This document shows, in pieces, positions 46,926 through 59,770 of a stretch of DNA of 64,000 bases. Under the pieces are notes generated by a model. It saw only the letters and a list, made by a program, of their open reading frames with translations, was not told the DNA's origin and did not search any database. The stretch comes from Cryptomeria japonica (Eukaryota; Streptophyta; Pinopsida; Cupressales; Cupressaceae): the NCBI RefSeq assembly GCF_030272615.1, contig NC_081415.1, positions 603,717,644 through 603,781,643 on the forward strand. Reading direction: 5' to 3'. Positions within the stretch are counted from its first letter, which is position 1. Every line of letters begins with the position of its first letter. The translations under genes and the position numbers were made by a program.

Positions 46926-48714
46926 TTAAAAATCTTGGATATTGAGTGAAGATATTCTAAACTTTTTCATTTTCTCTCTTATGAAATCAACTATGTTATG
47001 CTATTTTAATTTTATTATCATTTATATTTAATAATTTTAAAAATGTTATCACTTATATTAATTTCTAGGTTAATATTTATTTTGTGAATTCTAATAGAAT
47101 TGAATACCATACCCAAACAATATCTAGTATGAACTAGTTAGTTACAGGCTAGGTTCCAAGTGTACTTGGTAACACAATTTTTGAGCTTGTGTTTGTTTAT
47201 GATTTAACGATTGATGCATCTAGATTTGCTACACATCTACTTTGAATACAATGAGAGGGTGATTTTGTCTAAGCCAAGAGACCCTGCTATCTAATATCAC
47301 CCAAGAAAGATACTGATAGTTTACCTTGGAAATATAAGCCTTTTGTAAGTATAATTCAATGAATTGTGATAATAACTTAAAACGAAGTGAATTAAAATTT
47401 GATTGAGTTCCCCATTGTATTTTAACAAATCACCTAGGAAGATGTTCGTTCCTAACAATTTCCAATTCTCTTTCCAAAAGGATGAAAAAGAAGAGAAAGG
47501 AACTAATTAATGTTGGGACAGAATTTAGAAGACCTATGTTTTGTGTCTGAAAGCTACTAGCCTAGAGAGCATGGAAACAATCTGAAGTCATGGGAGAGAG
47601 TTTTAGTTCTATCTCCAGAAATTATGTCCAGTACTCTTGTATTGAATTTTTAAATCCTTCTAAGTTTAAATGTTCACGAGGAAACTCTAAAATTTTAATA
47701 AAATACATAAATGAAAACCAATTTTGTTTTCATCGGAATACTTTTGAAAATCACATCACCTTAGTAATTGAACTGTAACAATAAGATTGCATACAAAGTG
47801 CAGGTTTGCTATGAAACATGTTAAAAGGGTTAAACTATTTCAATTAATACAAACACTGGAACTATTAAACAATAATAGTTTGTTGGTAATCAAGAATTTG
47901 GACTATACCCACATTTTACACCTTTTCATACAGTTACAAAGAACATAGAAAACATGTACGTGGAACTACAAATTCCAACATATGCAAAAATACAACAATC
48001 TAAATAAGAATGGGAAGCATGTGGAGAATGGTTAAGACATGCATAAATAAAAGGAAAACAAAAATCTCTCAATGTGTATCACAAACAAATCAAGGAAAAA
48101 AGCTTTTAGGCAGGGGACCGATATGAACATAAAAATTTTAAAACTTCCAAAGTATAGAGCATTTGAGATTTTACAGAGAATGCGCTAATTCAGCTTTATT
48201 CATGATGAGGCATATTCACAACTTTTGCATCACACCATGGTGTTGTTCGTGTTGGCTCTGTTGGACCCTGCAATTAAGATTCAATATACGTACATTATTC
48301 AATAAGATTAACTATGCAACATAATGAAATATTGAAAAGTGTGTTATCTTATTGAGCTTCACTTTGTTTCGAGAATAGTTTAATATTCTCTACGTAATAG
48401 GGCCAACCATGTGAAGGTGGAAGCTCAGTTGGCCACTCCCCCCCCCCCCTAACATCACTCTAAATTCCCCTTTAACATCTAACATTCATTCATTCTTTCA
48501 TCCATTATTAAAATATAACATTCATTCATTATCACATAACATTCATTAACACATAAAATTCATTAACTTTCATTAACATGCAATATTCATCAATAATAAT
48601 CAACACATATCATTCATGAACATTCATTAGCACATAATTACATTCATTAACACATAAAAATAAGTCATTAGCAAATAAGGTAGATTACAATCATTTCTTT
48701 CTTTCTTTTTTTTT

Positions 48715-51700
48715 TTAAGATATGTAAAGTCTAAGTGGAGCATTGTCTTCTTCATCATTTCCCCCATCTTTGGATGTTCTACCCTCTTCTCATGCTCTTG
48801 ATGTATGCCTAGTCCTATACAAAGGATGAGGATGTTGAACCAAAGGGGGGTCCTCTGCAATAACAAATAATTGGGTTAAATTCAAAACATTTTTTTATTA
48901 TTGTTACAAGTATTTCATTAATTTAAAGAACACAACCATTACACTCTTTACTTGATGGGGCCACATCATCTTCCACATCATTTTGTCTAGCCTCAACCTC
49001 GACATGCTGAACACTCTCTAGATCCTCTGGAGTTGAAATATGAAATGTTACATTAATCAATACACCAATTGCAATTAAAATTGTTTAAAGGAATAACAGT
49101 GGTCCTCTTTACCTGATTGGGGAACATCATGTTCCTGATGTTGTCTACCCAGATCATGCTTCACTTGGTCACCACCGACTACATGTTCTAAAATATTAAC
49201 AATAAAGGTTACATTAATTACTACACTAATTTTCAATTTAAGATGTTTAATTGTATTAATAATTACATAAAAAAATTTGAATAGCAAATGAATACCTCCA
49301 CTACTAGGATGCACATCTAGACCTTCATGTACAGGTTCTATTCCACGATTATCATGCTGCATTCCAATGTCATGCGCAATGTTATCATTGCTTGCTTATT
49401 TAAAAAAAATATAGTCACTTTATGTTGAAACTTAACATCAAATAGATTATTGGTTAAATATTCAATTTGAAATAATTTTCATTTAGCTTATTTACCATTG
49501 TGACAGATGCATCAGAATCTCGTATTTGCCCACTCAATTCTCATAGCCATTCAGCCATGGCTATATAGCCTTGCTGGTAGCCAATTCTCTTGTCATATTC
49601 TATGGGCTCTCTATTGAATTCAGAGCCCTACATTTTTGCTTAATATTGTGAATTTTGCTTGTATTGTTTGATCAAAAAAATTGTTTACAATTTATAAATA
49701 TTTTGATGTGATACTTAATTTACTGATTCTTACAATTCGTGTGGCAAGTTCCATATAACCACCAGAGCCGAGTTTGTGTTGCCCATGCTTTTCTTGTCTT
49801 GCCTTGGTTGCCTTTGACGTGTCACTCAATCTATGAAAAGTTTGAAATATGTTAGATTATATAAATATAATGAATAATTAGTATATATTCACATTCTTAA
49901 TAGTATCACATACCTTCTTTTAGCATCTGGTGGTGTATTTCCTTTTTTCCTTTCAATTCTCTCCTTTTCATCCAAAATTAGGTCCTTCCACTCCCTCTCT
50001 GGAATCATGGGGGGACGCTTATACTTTACATTCTTCTCTAAATGTGTCCTGTATTGATCCCTCACATACTTTAGATGTGTGCCAGCTTTTTCCAGGAGCT
50101 TAGTCTTGTCGAATGTGTTATTTCCAAACAACCCTACCATATGGTTTGTGAGTTCATCTTTTAACTTTTTTTCTTGGTCATTCCACCTTTAAAGCAAAAA
50201 CAAACCTGTTAGATTTAGAAAGAAACTGAAGCTACCTTTGATATAGTTCAAGAAATGGATAAAAGGAAAACTATTCTAGCAATGATATGAAATCAAAATA
50301 GTGGATAAGGGTTAGTTCACCTATGATGTTCCACCTTTTACGTATGGTGGGCCCAAATATTTGCAATGTAATGTCATTAAGATTTTTATAAAAAATATCA
50401 TTTCCTGCAAAAAAACATGGGATCATTAGTCCAAAATGAGTGATCAGTAAGTAAATTACAATTAGACTATATATAATAATAATTTTAAAGTACCTGGAAC
50501 CTTCTGTATCTTCAAGGGAATAAATTCTTCGTCGCTCACCACCAATGTGGCCTGCAACATTCCTGTACTAGCAATATGGGAAGATCTAGGAAATGATGGT
50601 ATGTTATCACCAGTAGTTGCCTCTAGCACATCCTCATGTGCATCTCTTGCCATAGTAAATGAATCCACTATGAAATGCCTCCAAGAAAGAACACTTCAAG
50701 GGTAATAAACACATAACGAAAGAGAGAGAAAAAGAGGGATCTGCCACCAGTGGGTAGGTCAACATGAGTCGATGCAACAGACGATGTTTTCATGCTACAT
50801 GTTGCTGACATTGCAGTTGACAATACAGTTGGGGTCGACCTCGGACCCATGTCAGCACCTAAAGAGTAATACATTAAATATATAAAACATTAAAAAAGCA
50901 AGTTCACAAGTCTAAAGGAGTGGTTTTAATATATAGAACATGGTCATCACCCGAACTACCAGCAATACCCTGATCATCACCACCGAGATGATGAGCCCTT
51001 ATAAATTTTTGTAAAAACAACACATACATATTTTAGTTAATGACATAAAAGAGAAAAACATATAAACCATTATTGAACTTTTGTTATGATTAAAGCTTTC
51101 ATTATTGCTTACTTGCAAGTTTTCCACTGTCTACAACAATAGTTGCACCCTCTCTATTATCTCATCAGTCTGAGGGCTTATGGTTTCCAAATCAACAATC
51201 TCTTGGCTAATTTTTCTAATATTCATTTGTACCAATTGTGTAGGGTTTGCGCTAAGTGCGATGTCATCAGTGCATAACACTGTCGAGCACCCCACATCCC
51301 TATGGAGGTGCTGAGGTACTGTAGGTTCCTTTCCCTTATCCTGAACATTCGTCTATGACAAGAATATAATTAACACTATCAAATTTACTTCAAAACACTC
51401 AAGAAAATATCATAATGTAATAGTTTGCTTCTATCTAATTTGTACAATTACAATGAGGTTTACTTGCTCCATAGAAGTGTCGGGACCTACACCCCTATCT
51501 GTGTTATGTGGTGGATCCATGTGGCCTTGTGACAAAGAAAAAATATAAAAATGTTAGTCAAATGAAACCAATAGACTTAGCAAAAAAACTTAATAATACA
51601 ATGGTTTATTGGATTCATCAATTGGAAGTTGGCTTAAATGGTATATATATAGTACGTACCACCCCCATGATAGTAACTTTGTTTGTATCTATATGATTCA

Positions 51701-52386
51701 AATTGTAATCGATTAGCAGCTCTTCCCCTACACTTATTGATTTTATCGCACATACAAACACACAATTTCCCTCATGTGCCTCAAATATGCAATTGGGTTG
51801 CTTATTAGTTGACCCAGGTCGTGTACTATTTATAAAACCTGCAATATTCCCTATTGCTTTTGGCCTTCTATCAATGTATAAGCCACTCGTTTACTTTGAT
51901 CATTATATTTTTGTTATATAACTGGCCGTCAGTACTTTTTTTATATCGAACAATCTGTATCCAATCATTATAATTGTAACAAGGTCCAACAAACTCCATC
52001 AATTCAACAACTTTGTTGTAATAGACCTTTATGTTGTCCATGGAAAATAGGCCCAAACCATGTAACGACGAAGGTGCTATGTGATATATCCTCTCATTAA
52101 CACAAAAATCAGTGTTTATTGGAGGAAGTTCCTTAGGTACACATTGTTTCAGTAGATATTTGTACCTCAAGGGCACCTCAATGTCTCCTTTGGTCTCATC
52201 ATCATAAGAACATGACCCCCCTTGAGCAAGAAAAAATTCCATGTGTTTATTGAATTTTCTTCTAATCTTTTGACCTCTAGTTGATCTCCCTATTTGAGAT
52301 CTACTACATGTCTCACTTTCCTCTTCTATTCATGTATTTCCCTCACTTGAGGAAGACATATCTGACAAATACCTATTTAGTGATAC
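48715..52386 (-). pseudogene. SET-domain plus Transposase_24-like CACTA gene
   Basis: A multi-exon minus-strand gene. The exon at 52386-51661 has a Met at 52359, one TGA about ten codons later, and a SET domain. The N-half IAPSSLHGLGLFSMDNI with KVVELMEFVG (about 52090-51980) matches the SET start (HGxGLFA...V.EY.G). After a one-base frameshift near 51880 the C-half reads YIDRRPKAIGNIAGFINS, PNCIFEAHEGN and ISVGEELLIDYN (to about 51700), matching GNxARFINHSCxPN...GEELxxDY. The NH pair of the cofactor motif is N-S here. Exons with good AG/GT borders follow at 51525-51464 and 51352-51113 (one TAG), around 50990, 50870-50750 and 50650-50490. The exons at about 50415-50325, 50188-49919 and 49830-49740 resemble Transposase_24/TNPA (W...MVGLFGNNTFDKTKLLEK; GSGGYMELATRI). 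Small acidic exons run to a TAA at 48715. One gene is inferred from continuous same-strand exons; two adjacent genes are possible. Confidence 0.7.
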
Positions 52387-53158
52387 CTGTGCACCATCAA
52401 ATGAGAGAGTTAGTTGGTAATGAGAGAGATATTTTGCAAATGAGGGTAATATTGATGAAGAAGTCGACCATAAAGTTGATGTTGAGATTAAAATTTGAGT
52501 AAGTCCAACTGGGTCCTCAAGTGTTGATAACTGTATTAGATTTGTTGCTAATGTTGAGGTTTGAAAAACTAAGGAAGTTTGTTTTTCTTGTAATTTTTTA
52601 AAAATATATTATTTCTATAACGTGTATTGACTTATAATTGTCGATCCATGAAACTGTGCAGGATCCTCATCAAAGGGGTTCAGGTTCCTTCACCAACAAT
52701 TGAGGATCATAAGCAATACATTTGTAATTTGATAAACAATAAATACTGAAGTATCATAAGTATCATAAACATCACATATGTATCATCATATATGTAATTG
52801 ACCATCATAAGAATCACATATGTATCATCATAAACATGTAATCCATCACATATGTATCATAAATCACCATCTATCACATAGCTAATAAGTAGTCCACATT
52901 CCATAAATAAACATAAATTTCAAAAAATGTCGCATGTATCATCATAAGCATGTAATCCATCACATATTTATTTTAAATCACCATCTATCACATAGCTAGA
53001 GGTGCATCATGAATTAATTAAGTAATGGCATTAGAATTCAAAACATATGAATTATTTATGTAACCATATAAGTCAAATTAATTTCTATCAAGATATCAAT
53101 ATTAAATAGATAATATAAGAACCGCATCTCATACATTTCATTCATGTAATTGATCTTC
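52387..53158. other. Intergenic segment between the two CACTA genes
   Basis: Contains an imperfect direct repeat of about 120-bp period: CATCATAAACATGTAATCCA followed by TCACATATGTATC... and CACCATCTATCACATAGCTA at about 52826-52884, repeated at about 52940-52996. A possible upstream exon of the SET gene (minus strand, NPFDEDPAQFHGSTIIS, about 52685-52630) ends near a GT. Otherwise AT-rich with no gene. Confidence 0.5.
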
Positions 53159-53184
53159 TTATTCATCCAACTCATCATCATAAC

Positions 53185-53239
<55 letters not shown>

Positions 53240-56200
53240 GTCCTCATCATCATGGTGTTCGTCATCATCATCGTCATCACCATCACTGTCACCATCATCA
53301 TCACCATCACCATCACCATCACCATCACCATCACCATCACCATCACCATCACCATCACCATCACCATCACCTTCATCATCAACAGCAACATCATCATCAT
53401 CATCAGCTTCTTCTTCGTGTACATTTCCATTAGGAACATCATCGACTAACTGTCGATTGTGATCATCATCTATATCATCTTCTACTTCTTCAGTATCTTC
53501 TTCTTCCATCACATTATACATTATCAGCCTTCCTCTTGGATCATGTCTAACAACAAATGACCAACCCGGTTTATGTGGAACCTCCAAGTAAAATACCTGC
53601 TCACATTGACTTGGAAGAACATAGGGCTCATCCCCAACTTGTTCAAACGACCTTGTATTAACCATTGTAAATCCATTATCATGTTTGATAACAGTTCTCT
53701 CAGGATCATTTTTATTCAGTCGTAGCCTATACCATTTGACGACAAACATAACTAATTTGAAGGAATTAAAGTCACACTCAAGTATATCATCTAAAATGCC
53801 ATAGTATCGATTTTGAGACTCTTGAAGATGTATGTTGTTTCTAGATGAAATATTGGTCACCTCAAAGACTGTAGTTATCCCAGAATCACAAGTTTTCTTC
53901 GTGTCATCCAACTGTTTGATGCGAAATTTATGACCATTGCAGCACATAGCCTTGTGGTGTTTGACCTGCAATATGTCTAACATATTAAAATTATTGCATC
54001 ATGAGTTGATAAACATACGGGTGATTAATAAAATTATACGTACCTGTTGATCTCTTAAACCATATGCTAAATCAATTTCCCTTTGTATAACATTGGAGTC
54101 TCCATTACGATGAGCTTCTTTAACTAATGAAGTGACACCATCCCATGTTAATGTGCGACCAGAATGTTGACATTGTTCAATCCACACCATCATCCTATCA
54201 AGATTGTTTGCAATATACAAATGTAGCGCATCCCACTCCCGACCAACTGTACAAATAATTAATAGACCACTTACAATTGATTTATTTAGAAGATGAAGAA
54301 TTAATTTACTACAATAACATCTTATAATTACCTCTCACTTTCTTCAATCTACCTTTCCCCATCAAGTACTCCCCTTCAAATTTATTAATAGGGTTGGGAT
54401 CCCAAATGTGATCTACATGGATTTTTCCTGCAAACTTAAGAAGATATTCAGTAATGTACACCATAGTTTGGTATACCATATATCCCCCCACCATAGAACC
54501 CTCAAGATGTGCTCTTTGTCAAAACAAAGCCTTCAAAAATTTCAAGTGCCTCTCAACCATCCACATTGACCTAGTGTGTACAGGTCCACAAAATTCGATC
54601 TCCTCAACTTGGTGTATGAGGTAGTGTTCTTGTGCATTGAAAAAAGTTGAAGGTAGACACTTTTGCATTTCACACATTAGATGAGGGATTTTTCTCTTCC
54701 AATATTTAATATCTTCCTTGTGGATTTCTTTAGATGACAACCACCTAAAAAAGATTGAAGATGCAAAAATATATAAATGAGACTTTACAAAATAATATAC
54801 AATATATTGCATAACAAGTAAAATAAATGGCAAACATAATATCTATACAACAAATTGAACAAACATCACTACTTACCTCATGTATTTTCCAAGATCATAT
54901 ATGACTTACTTGATATTATTGTCAAAGTGGTCTGGGAGAGATAGAGGTAGAACGTACTGCAACAATTATAAAATGATCTTTTCATTGTTTTCTAACATAA
55001 TACAATGAAAAGTACATGCGCAGTATACAAATATATAGTAAATACATAAGAACGTGAATTACCTTAATGAAGGTATGCCAATCATGTGTTTTCATCCCTG
55101 GCCCAAATTCACTCTTCTTTGATATGAGATTGTTTATGTTCGCAGCAAATCCTATGGGAAATCGAATTTTTCATATGACTTATTTTATAGAATTTCTTTG
55201 TTGCTCCATTAATAACCAAGGAAGGGCACTTATATTAATCTGATCTCCATTGCTATTTGATTGAATGACATTTTTCATTGCATGATTGGATTCCACAATG
55301 TCACTACAAATTTTGACAATTTTTTCTTTGTCACACCTTCCATCCAATATTTTCCATAATGTCTTTGTTATATTCTTTCCAATATGCATTGTATCAAACA
55401 AATGCACAATTTGTAGCTGCTTGTAGTAAGGCAACCTACTGAATTGTCTAGGATAACTTTTTAGTCCCTTTGGAAGGTGGTCATCCATGCCTTGATGACC
55501 TTCAGTATCATCAATTACATCATCAATAAAGAAAACACGATAGAAAAATTCAAATTCCAAACATAAACCATTAGATGGAATGACATTACCTTGACGATTA
55601 ATTCTATTATATTCCAACTTCCATAAGTGAGGAGTCATTCTTCGTGGCTTTGATGTAGTCTCTTCTTTCCCATTGAAAAGATGTTTTTCAGTATTCCAGT
55701 ACTTATGATATTTGTGAAGGAAGTGCCTATACTCATCAAACACCTGCTTTCCTAAAATTTTTGAATGATGGGATTTCATCTTTGGACCACAAACTGGACA
55801 TGCAAATTTTCCCTTTGTTTGAAGACCTACAAGATAATGTATAATTCTATTAAATTTGTTAATTTTTATAATTATAATTATCATGTGCAACTTGAACACT
55901 ATAACGTACCACAAAAATGTGTTAGCCATGGGGCATCATGTATTGTCCATACAAGCATTGCATGGAATTGAAATTGCCTTTGTCTTATTGGTCTAGAGAT
56001 GTCATACATGGTCACACCATTCCATAACTCCAGCAACTTGTCGATAAGAGGCTCAATATATACATTCATATCTTTAACTTGGTACTTGCCTAGTGGAATG
56101 AACAAAAACATTACATAATTATTATGACCATTGTACTGCAATATTTATAATTAAATGTAGATGACTATTAAATGATAAAATACCTGGAACAATCATTGCC

Positions 56201-57512
56201 AACATTATGTTCTCCCTCTTTATTGACATCCATGGAGGAATATTATTGTTGATAACAAAAATAGGCCACACTGAGTAAACAGATCTCAACTCTCCAAATG
56301 GATTGACACCGTCTGCTACCAATGAAAGCCTGAGATTATGAGGTTCTTCTTTAAAGTGTGGCCACTTTTCCTCTATGTCCATAAATGTTGAACCATTCAT
56401 AGGCATTCAAATAATTTCATCTTGACTTCTATTGTGTGCATGGTGATCCATAAATTGTGCCAAGCTAGTGCACTTGAATAATCATTGCATACGTGGAATA
56501 ATGGGAATATAACAAAGAACCTTGCGAGGCACCTTTTTTTTTATTTGATCTATTCGATATCTACTAATATGACATGCAGGGCATTATCTTCCAAATTCAT
56601 GTTGTTTATGATATATAATATGATCATTGGGACAAGCATCTATTGTTTGATACTCCATTCCAATATCTTTCATAATGGCAGATAATTCTCAGTATGAGCG
56701 AGGTAGAATATTTGATGGTGGTAAGAAAAACTCACCTATCAATCTACAACAAAAAAGAAAAGTTTGAGGTGTTAATATAAAGAATATTAATGGTACATGA
56801 TTCACCATTTATTAACTATAATGACATGTATGACACACCTTAACATACGTGAGATTGTTATGTTGGATAAACCATTCATAACCTTCAAGTTCACCAACAA
56901 CAATACAGCAAAGAGAAGAGTTGTTTGGGAGCCTTTGTAAAGGGGCTCATATGCCTTCTCAAGAAGAGGTAAATCATGAACATCAAGGTCATCCTGATCA
57001 TCATGATCAGTTGTGCCAGTACTAAATGTGTCATGGATCAATGTATTTGTACCATCATCTTCAATTGTGTTTTTTGGTGCATGATCATCATCTTCCATGG
57101 GATCATTATCTTCAGCTTCGATATTCACACCTCCATGTTCCTCCACTTCAAAAACCATATTCTTCGGGTTGTGTTGGTCCATATCATGTGCCCTGGGGTG
57201 CTCAACCTATATAAAAATGATCAACATAAATAAACCATGATCATGATCTCATTATCAAGTGATTTCTTATGTATATAAATTGTTAAAACGATATAATGAA
57301 CAACTTACAAGTGGATGATAATCATGTCCCCCTTCAATGTCACCATGTTGCCTACAATGTTTCTTAGCTATTTTGATTAGAAGTCTTCTAGTCTTTAAGC
57401 CCTTAAAAATTTTGCAAGGACAATAACATTTCCCATCACCTTTTCTTTTCAAGTTAGACCATAATCTAGCAATTGTCTCCTTATTTTGTTCTTCATTGAT
57501 ATTATCTGACAT
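53159..57512 (-). pseudogene. CACTA TNP2-type transposase, multi-exon, lightly damaged
   Basis: Exon 1 (57512-57308) has CPCKIFKGLKTRRLL and ends at a GTAAG donor; it is the transposase-associated N-domain. Exon 2 (from 57206) has DLPLLEKAYEPLYKGSQTTL. Then a Cys-containing segment at 56740-56390 (ACPNDHIIYHKQHEFG; CPACHISRYR), with stops at the RSY, GR, MQ and II positions. The core at 56406-55180 has WPHFKEEPHNLRLSLVADGV, NPFGELRSVYSVWPIF, DMNVYIEPLIDKLLELWNGV, CPVCGPKMKSHHSK and LPYYKQLQIVHLFDTMHIGK. DUF4218-like at 54747-54519 (CEMQKCLPSTFFNAQEHYLI) and DUF4216-like at 53983-53560 (RYYGILDDILECDF; LPSQCEQVFYLEVPHKPGW). The last about 110 residues are acidic, with Gly-Asp and poly-Asp tracts encoded by simple repeats. 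It would have cut and joined the element ends; a few stops remain, so it is probably inactive. Confidence 0.9.
53180..53372 (-). repeat. In-frame CAT/CACCAT microsatellites encoding an acidic tail
   Basis: (CAT)n at about 53183-53239 and (CACCAT)n at about 53290-53372. On the minus strand these read as Asp runs and Gly-Asp repeats at the transposase C-terminus. Other frames give poly-Met or poly-Ile shadows. Confidence 0.9.
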
Positions 57513-59450
57513 GGTCTTTCTTCACAGCCAAAAAAATTAGGCTATGGAAACTTCAGTGCAAAAGCTTCACAAAAATTGCAAATCAAACCAAAACCATTTA
57601 ACTCTTCTTTTTCATCTTAAAACATTGAACTTAATAGAGAACGTATTTAATGTAGCTGATTGTGTGAATTTCTGAGCATTGTGTCTGCAAATTCTTACTA
57701 AAAGTTTGCCTGTTGCAGACTTCCTGAGAGATATTTTTGAGTATTCTAAGCCTTGGTTCTTGTATTTTCACTGGTGATAAGTTGGAAACAGGTTTGAGAC
57801 CTGTAGCCAATCGATCTAATTTTGACAAGTTATACACCAAGCAAACAGGCATCTAGAACTGGCATTGTTTGTAGGTCATCCCTACCCTATGCCATGGGTA
57901 TATGACTACCCAGAATTCTAGTTTAAGCATCAATCCTAGAACTGATCGGTATATCACTACCCAAAACTCTAGTTTAAGAATTAAGTTACATCATTATTGA
58001 CCTTACTTTGGGATGCTATGTATGAGATTGGAACCTTTTGTAAGGTGTGATCAATGTGCTATCATAAATGCAAAGCCAAAACCATTTTGATGAGATCATG
58101 ATACCACTAATACTATTTTGCCTTGTTAATTTTGCACCCACAAAAATGATAGAACCAGATATAATATGCCATCAATGCCCATATACCGACAATGCTCAAG
58201 ATGAGCCACTTAGAGGTAGAGTTTAACCACTTTCCATATAGGTAGATTATCTATAACCTCATTTTACCTATAGGTAACTGATTAGGTTTATTTTAGAGTC
58301 TTATTTCCAAATATGTACCTTTATGTTAGCTTTTTGCTTTATTATTTGCCTGTTTATGCTTAATCTTGTCAATTTTGCATAATTTTACTTAGTTCTTGCA
58401 TCTTCAATGAAATTATATCTAATCATATCCAATCACATCAAAATGGAACAATTAATCATATTGCTAGTCTCTCCTAGAGGAATTAAATTGAACCAAATTG
58501 ACTATTCCCCAATAAAATGTTTTGAAATGGTGAATGTATAAGTTTGTAGTTTACTTTCCTAGACTAGGACCCCATTTTGTCAACATTTCACTATGAAAGC
58601 ATAAATATTTTTTCTTGAAGAGAACATCTTACAGATTATGCTTCAATGTATAACACATTTTCATAATCAATCATTTGACTTCACATGGATAAAAGAATTC
58701 ACATATTCTAAATCATGATCTAATGATGTGAACAACTCATATGCAACTATATGGCATGCAAAGCATTTATTTTAACATACACTTATTCATCCACATTGCA
58801 GGGATAACAATATAAGGCTCACATATTGGTCTAAGAGGATGCCATGGTCTCACAATGTAACCAAGAACCATATGAAATGATGGTCTTGAATCCACACACA
58901 ACTAGGGAGGATCCATACGATTATGTATGACTTCCCCCTTGTTTATTTAATGGGATTAGCCTCCAAGACATAGCCGTCAATAATCACTAAGAATGTACAA
59001 GTGGATCGTAGCTACCCATACAACAAACACTTACCCCTATCCTCAAATTTTCCCAATGTTTGATTCCTTATATACACTCATCCAAGGTTATCTACGTCGA
59101 TCTTGGTGAGGAATCACATCACAACAAAGAAGGCAACATTTAAAAATAGAAAGAGTTTCACTAAACTACCAAAGATCATAAATATTGAAAGAAAGAAAAA
59201 ATAGTACCAATAAAAAGTAAAATAAATGTGTTAAATTCCAATAGCAAATCAAACATAGCCACAATAACTACACAATAGAGAAAACTCACAATAGTGATTA
59301 AACTAATTCAAACAAGATAAAATAAAATTGTTGGCCCATGCAACAAAGATGAGAGATCATCAATAATTGAAGGAAACTTCACAATCCTTAAAAGTGCACA
59401 TTACATAACTATATGACTAGAAATTGTGGCTAAATAGAGAGAAGATTCAT
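57513..59450. other. CACTA 5' non-coding region, proximal part
   Basis: No gene recognised; it is upstream of the transposase start on the minus strand and would hold its promoter. Short ORFs such as 57631-57852 match nothing known. Confidence 0.5.
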
Positions 59451-59770
59451 CATGACTCCAATAATAGTTCCTCATGTGTGTATTTATGGCATGAACACAA
59501 AAACTCCCACATGGCATAGCCATGTACCTAATGGAGAAGACATGCCTAGGCTACATGCCCAAAAAACATGACTATAATAATAGTCCCTCATGCATGCATT
59601 TGTGGCCTGCACACTACAAATCCTAACATATCATGGCAATACACCTCTTAGAGAAGACACACCTAGGGACACATTGCACATAGCAATGTGCCTCACAAAG
59701 AAGACATGTATAGGGCACATGCCACATAGCAATGTGTCTTATGGAAAAATGTGCATGCATGTCACACACC
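59451..59770 (+). repeat. Degenerate tandem repeat, about 116-bp unit
   Basis: CATGACTCCAATAATAGTTC at about 59453 recurs as CATGACTATAATAATAGTCC at about 59569, with the phrases GAGAAGACA..CCTAGG and ACATAGCAATGTG repeated after it. The ORF at 59590-59793 is a by-product. Confidence 0.65.

Larger units (their letters stand above)
42986..48714. other. Long non-coding 3' region of the CACTA element
   Basis: No transposase or host gene is recognisable. A diverged direct repeat links 43917-44110 with 46723-46925 (GGATATGTTTTATC..., then CACATTCTCCTTCTTT...). Short ORFs (43765-43977, 44026-44283, 45915-46103, 46471-46656, 47590-47778) have no family match. C-runs and A-runs occur (48439-48451 and others), and 48480-48660 has repeated CATTCATTAACACATAA units. 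Confidence 0.55.

Noticed and set aside
52826-52996. CRISPR-like repeat array between CACTA genes
   Set aside because: Only two imperfect long units in a plant transposon; no regular spacers or cas genes.
53056-53449. Long poly-Met and poly-Ile ORFs (both strands) over the CAT repeats
   Set aside because: They are other-frame shadows of the microsatellites; only the minus frame that continues the DUF4216-like transposase segment is credible.
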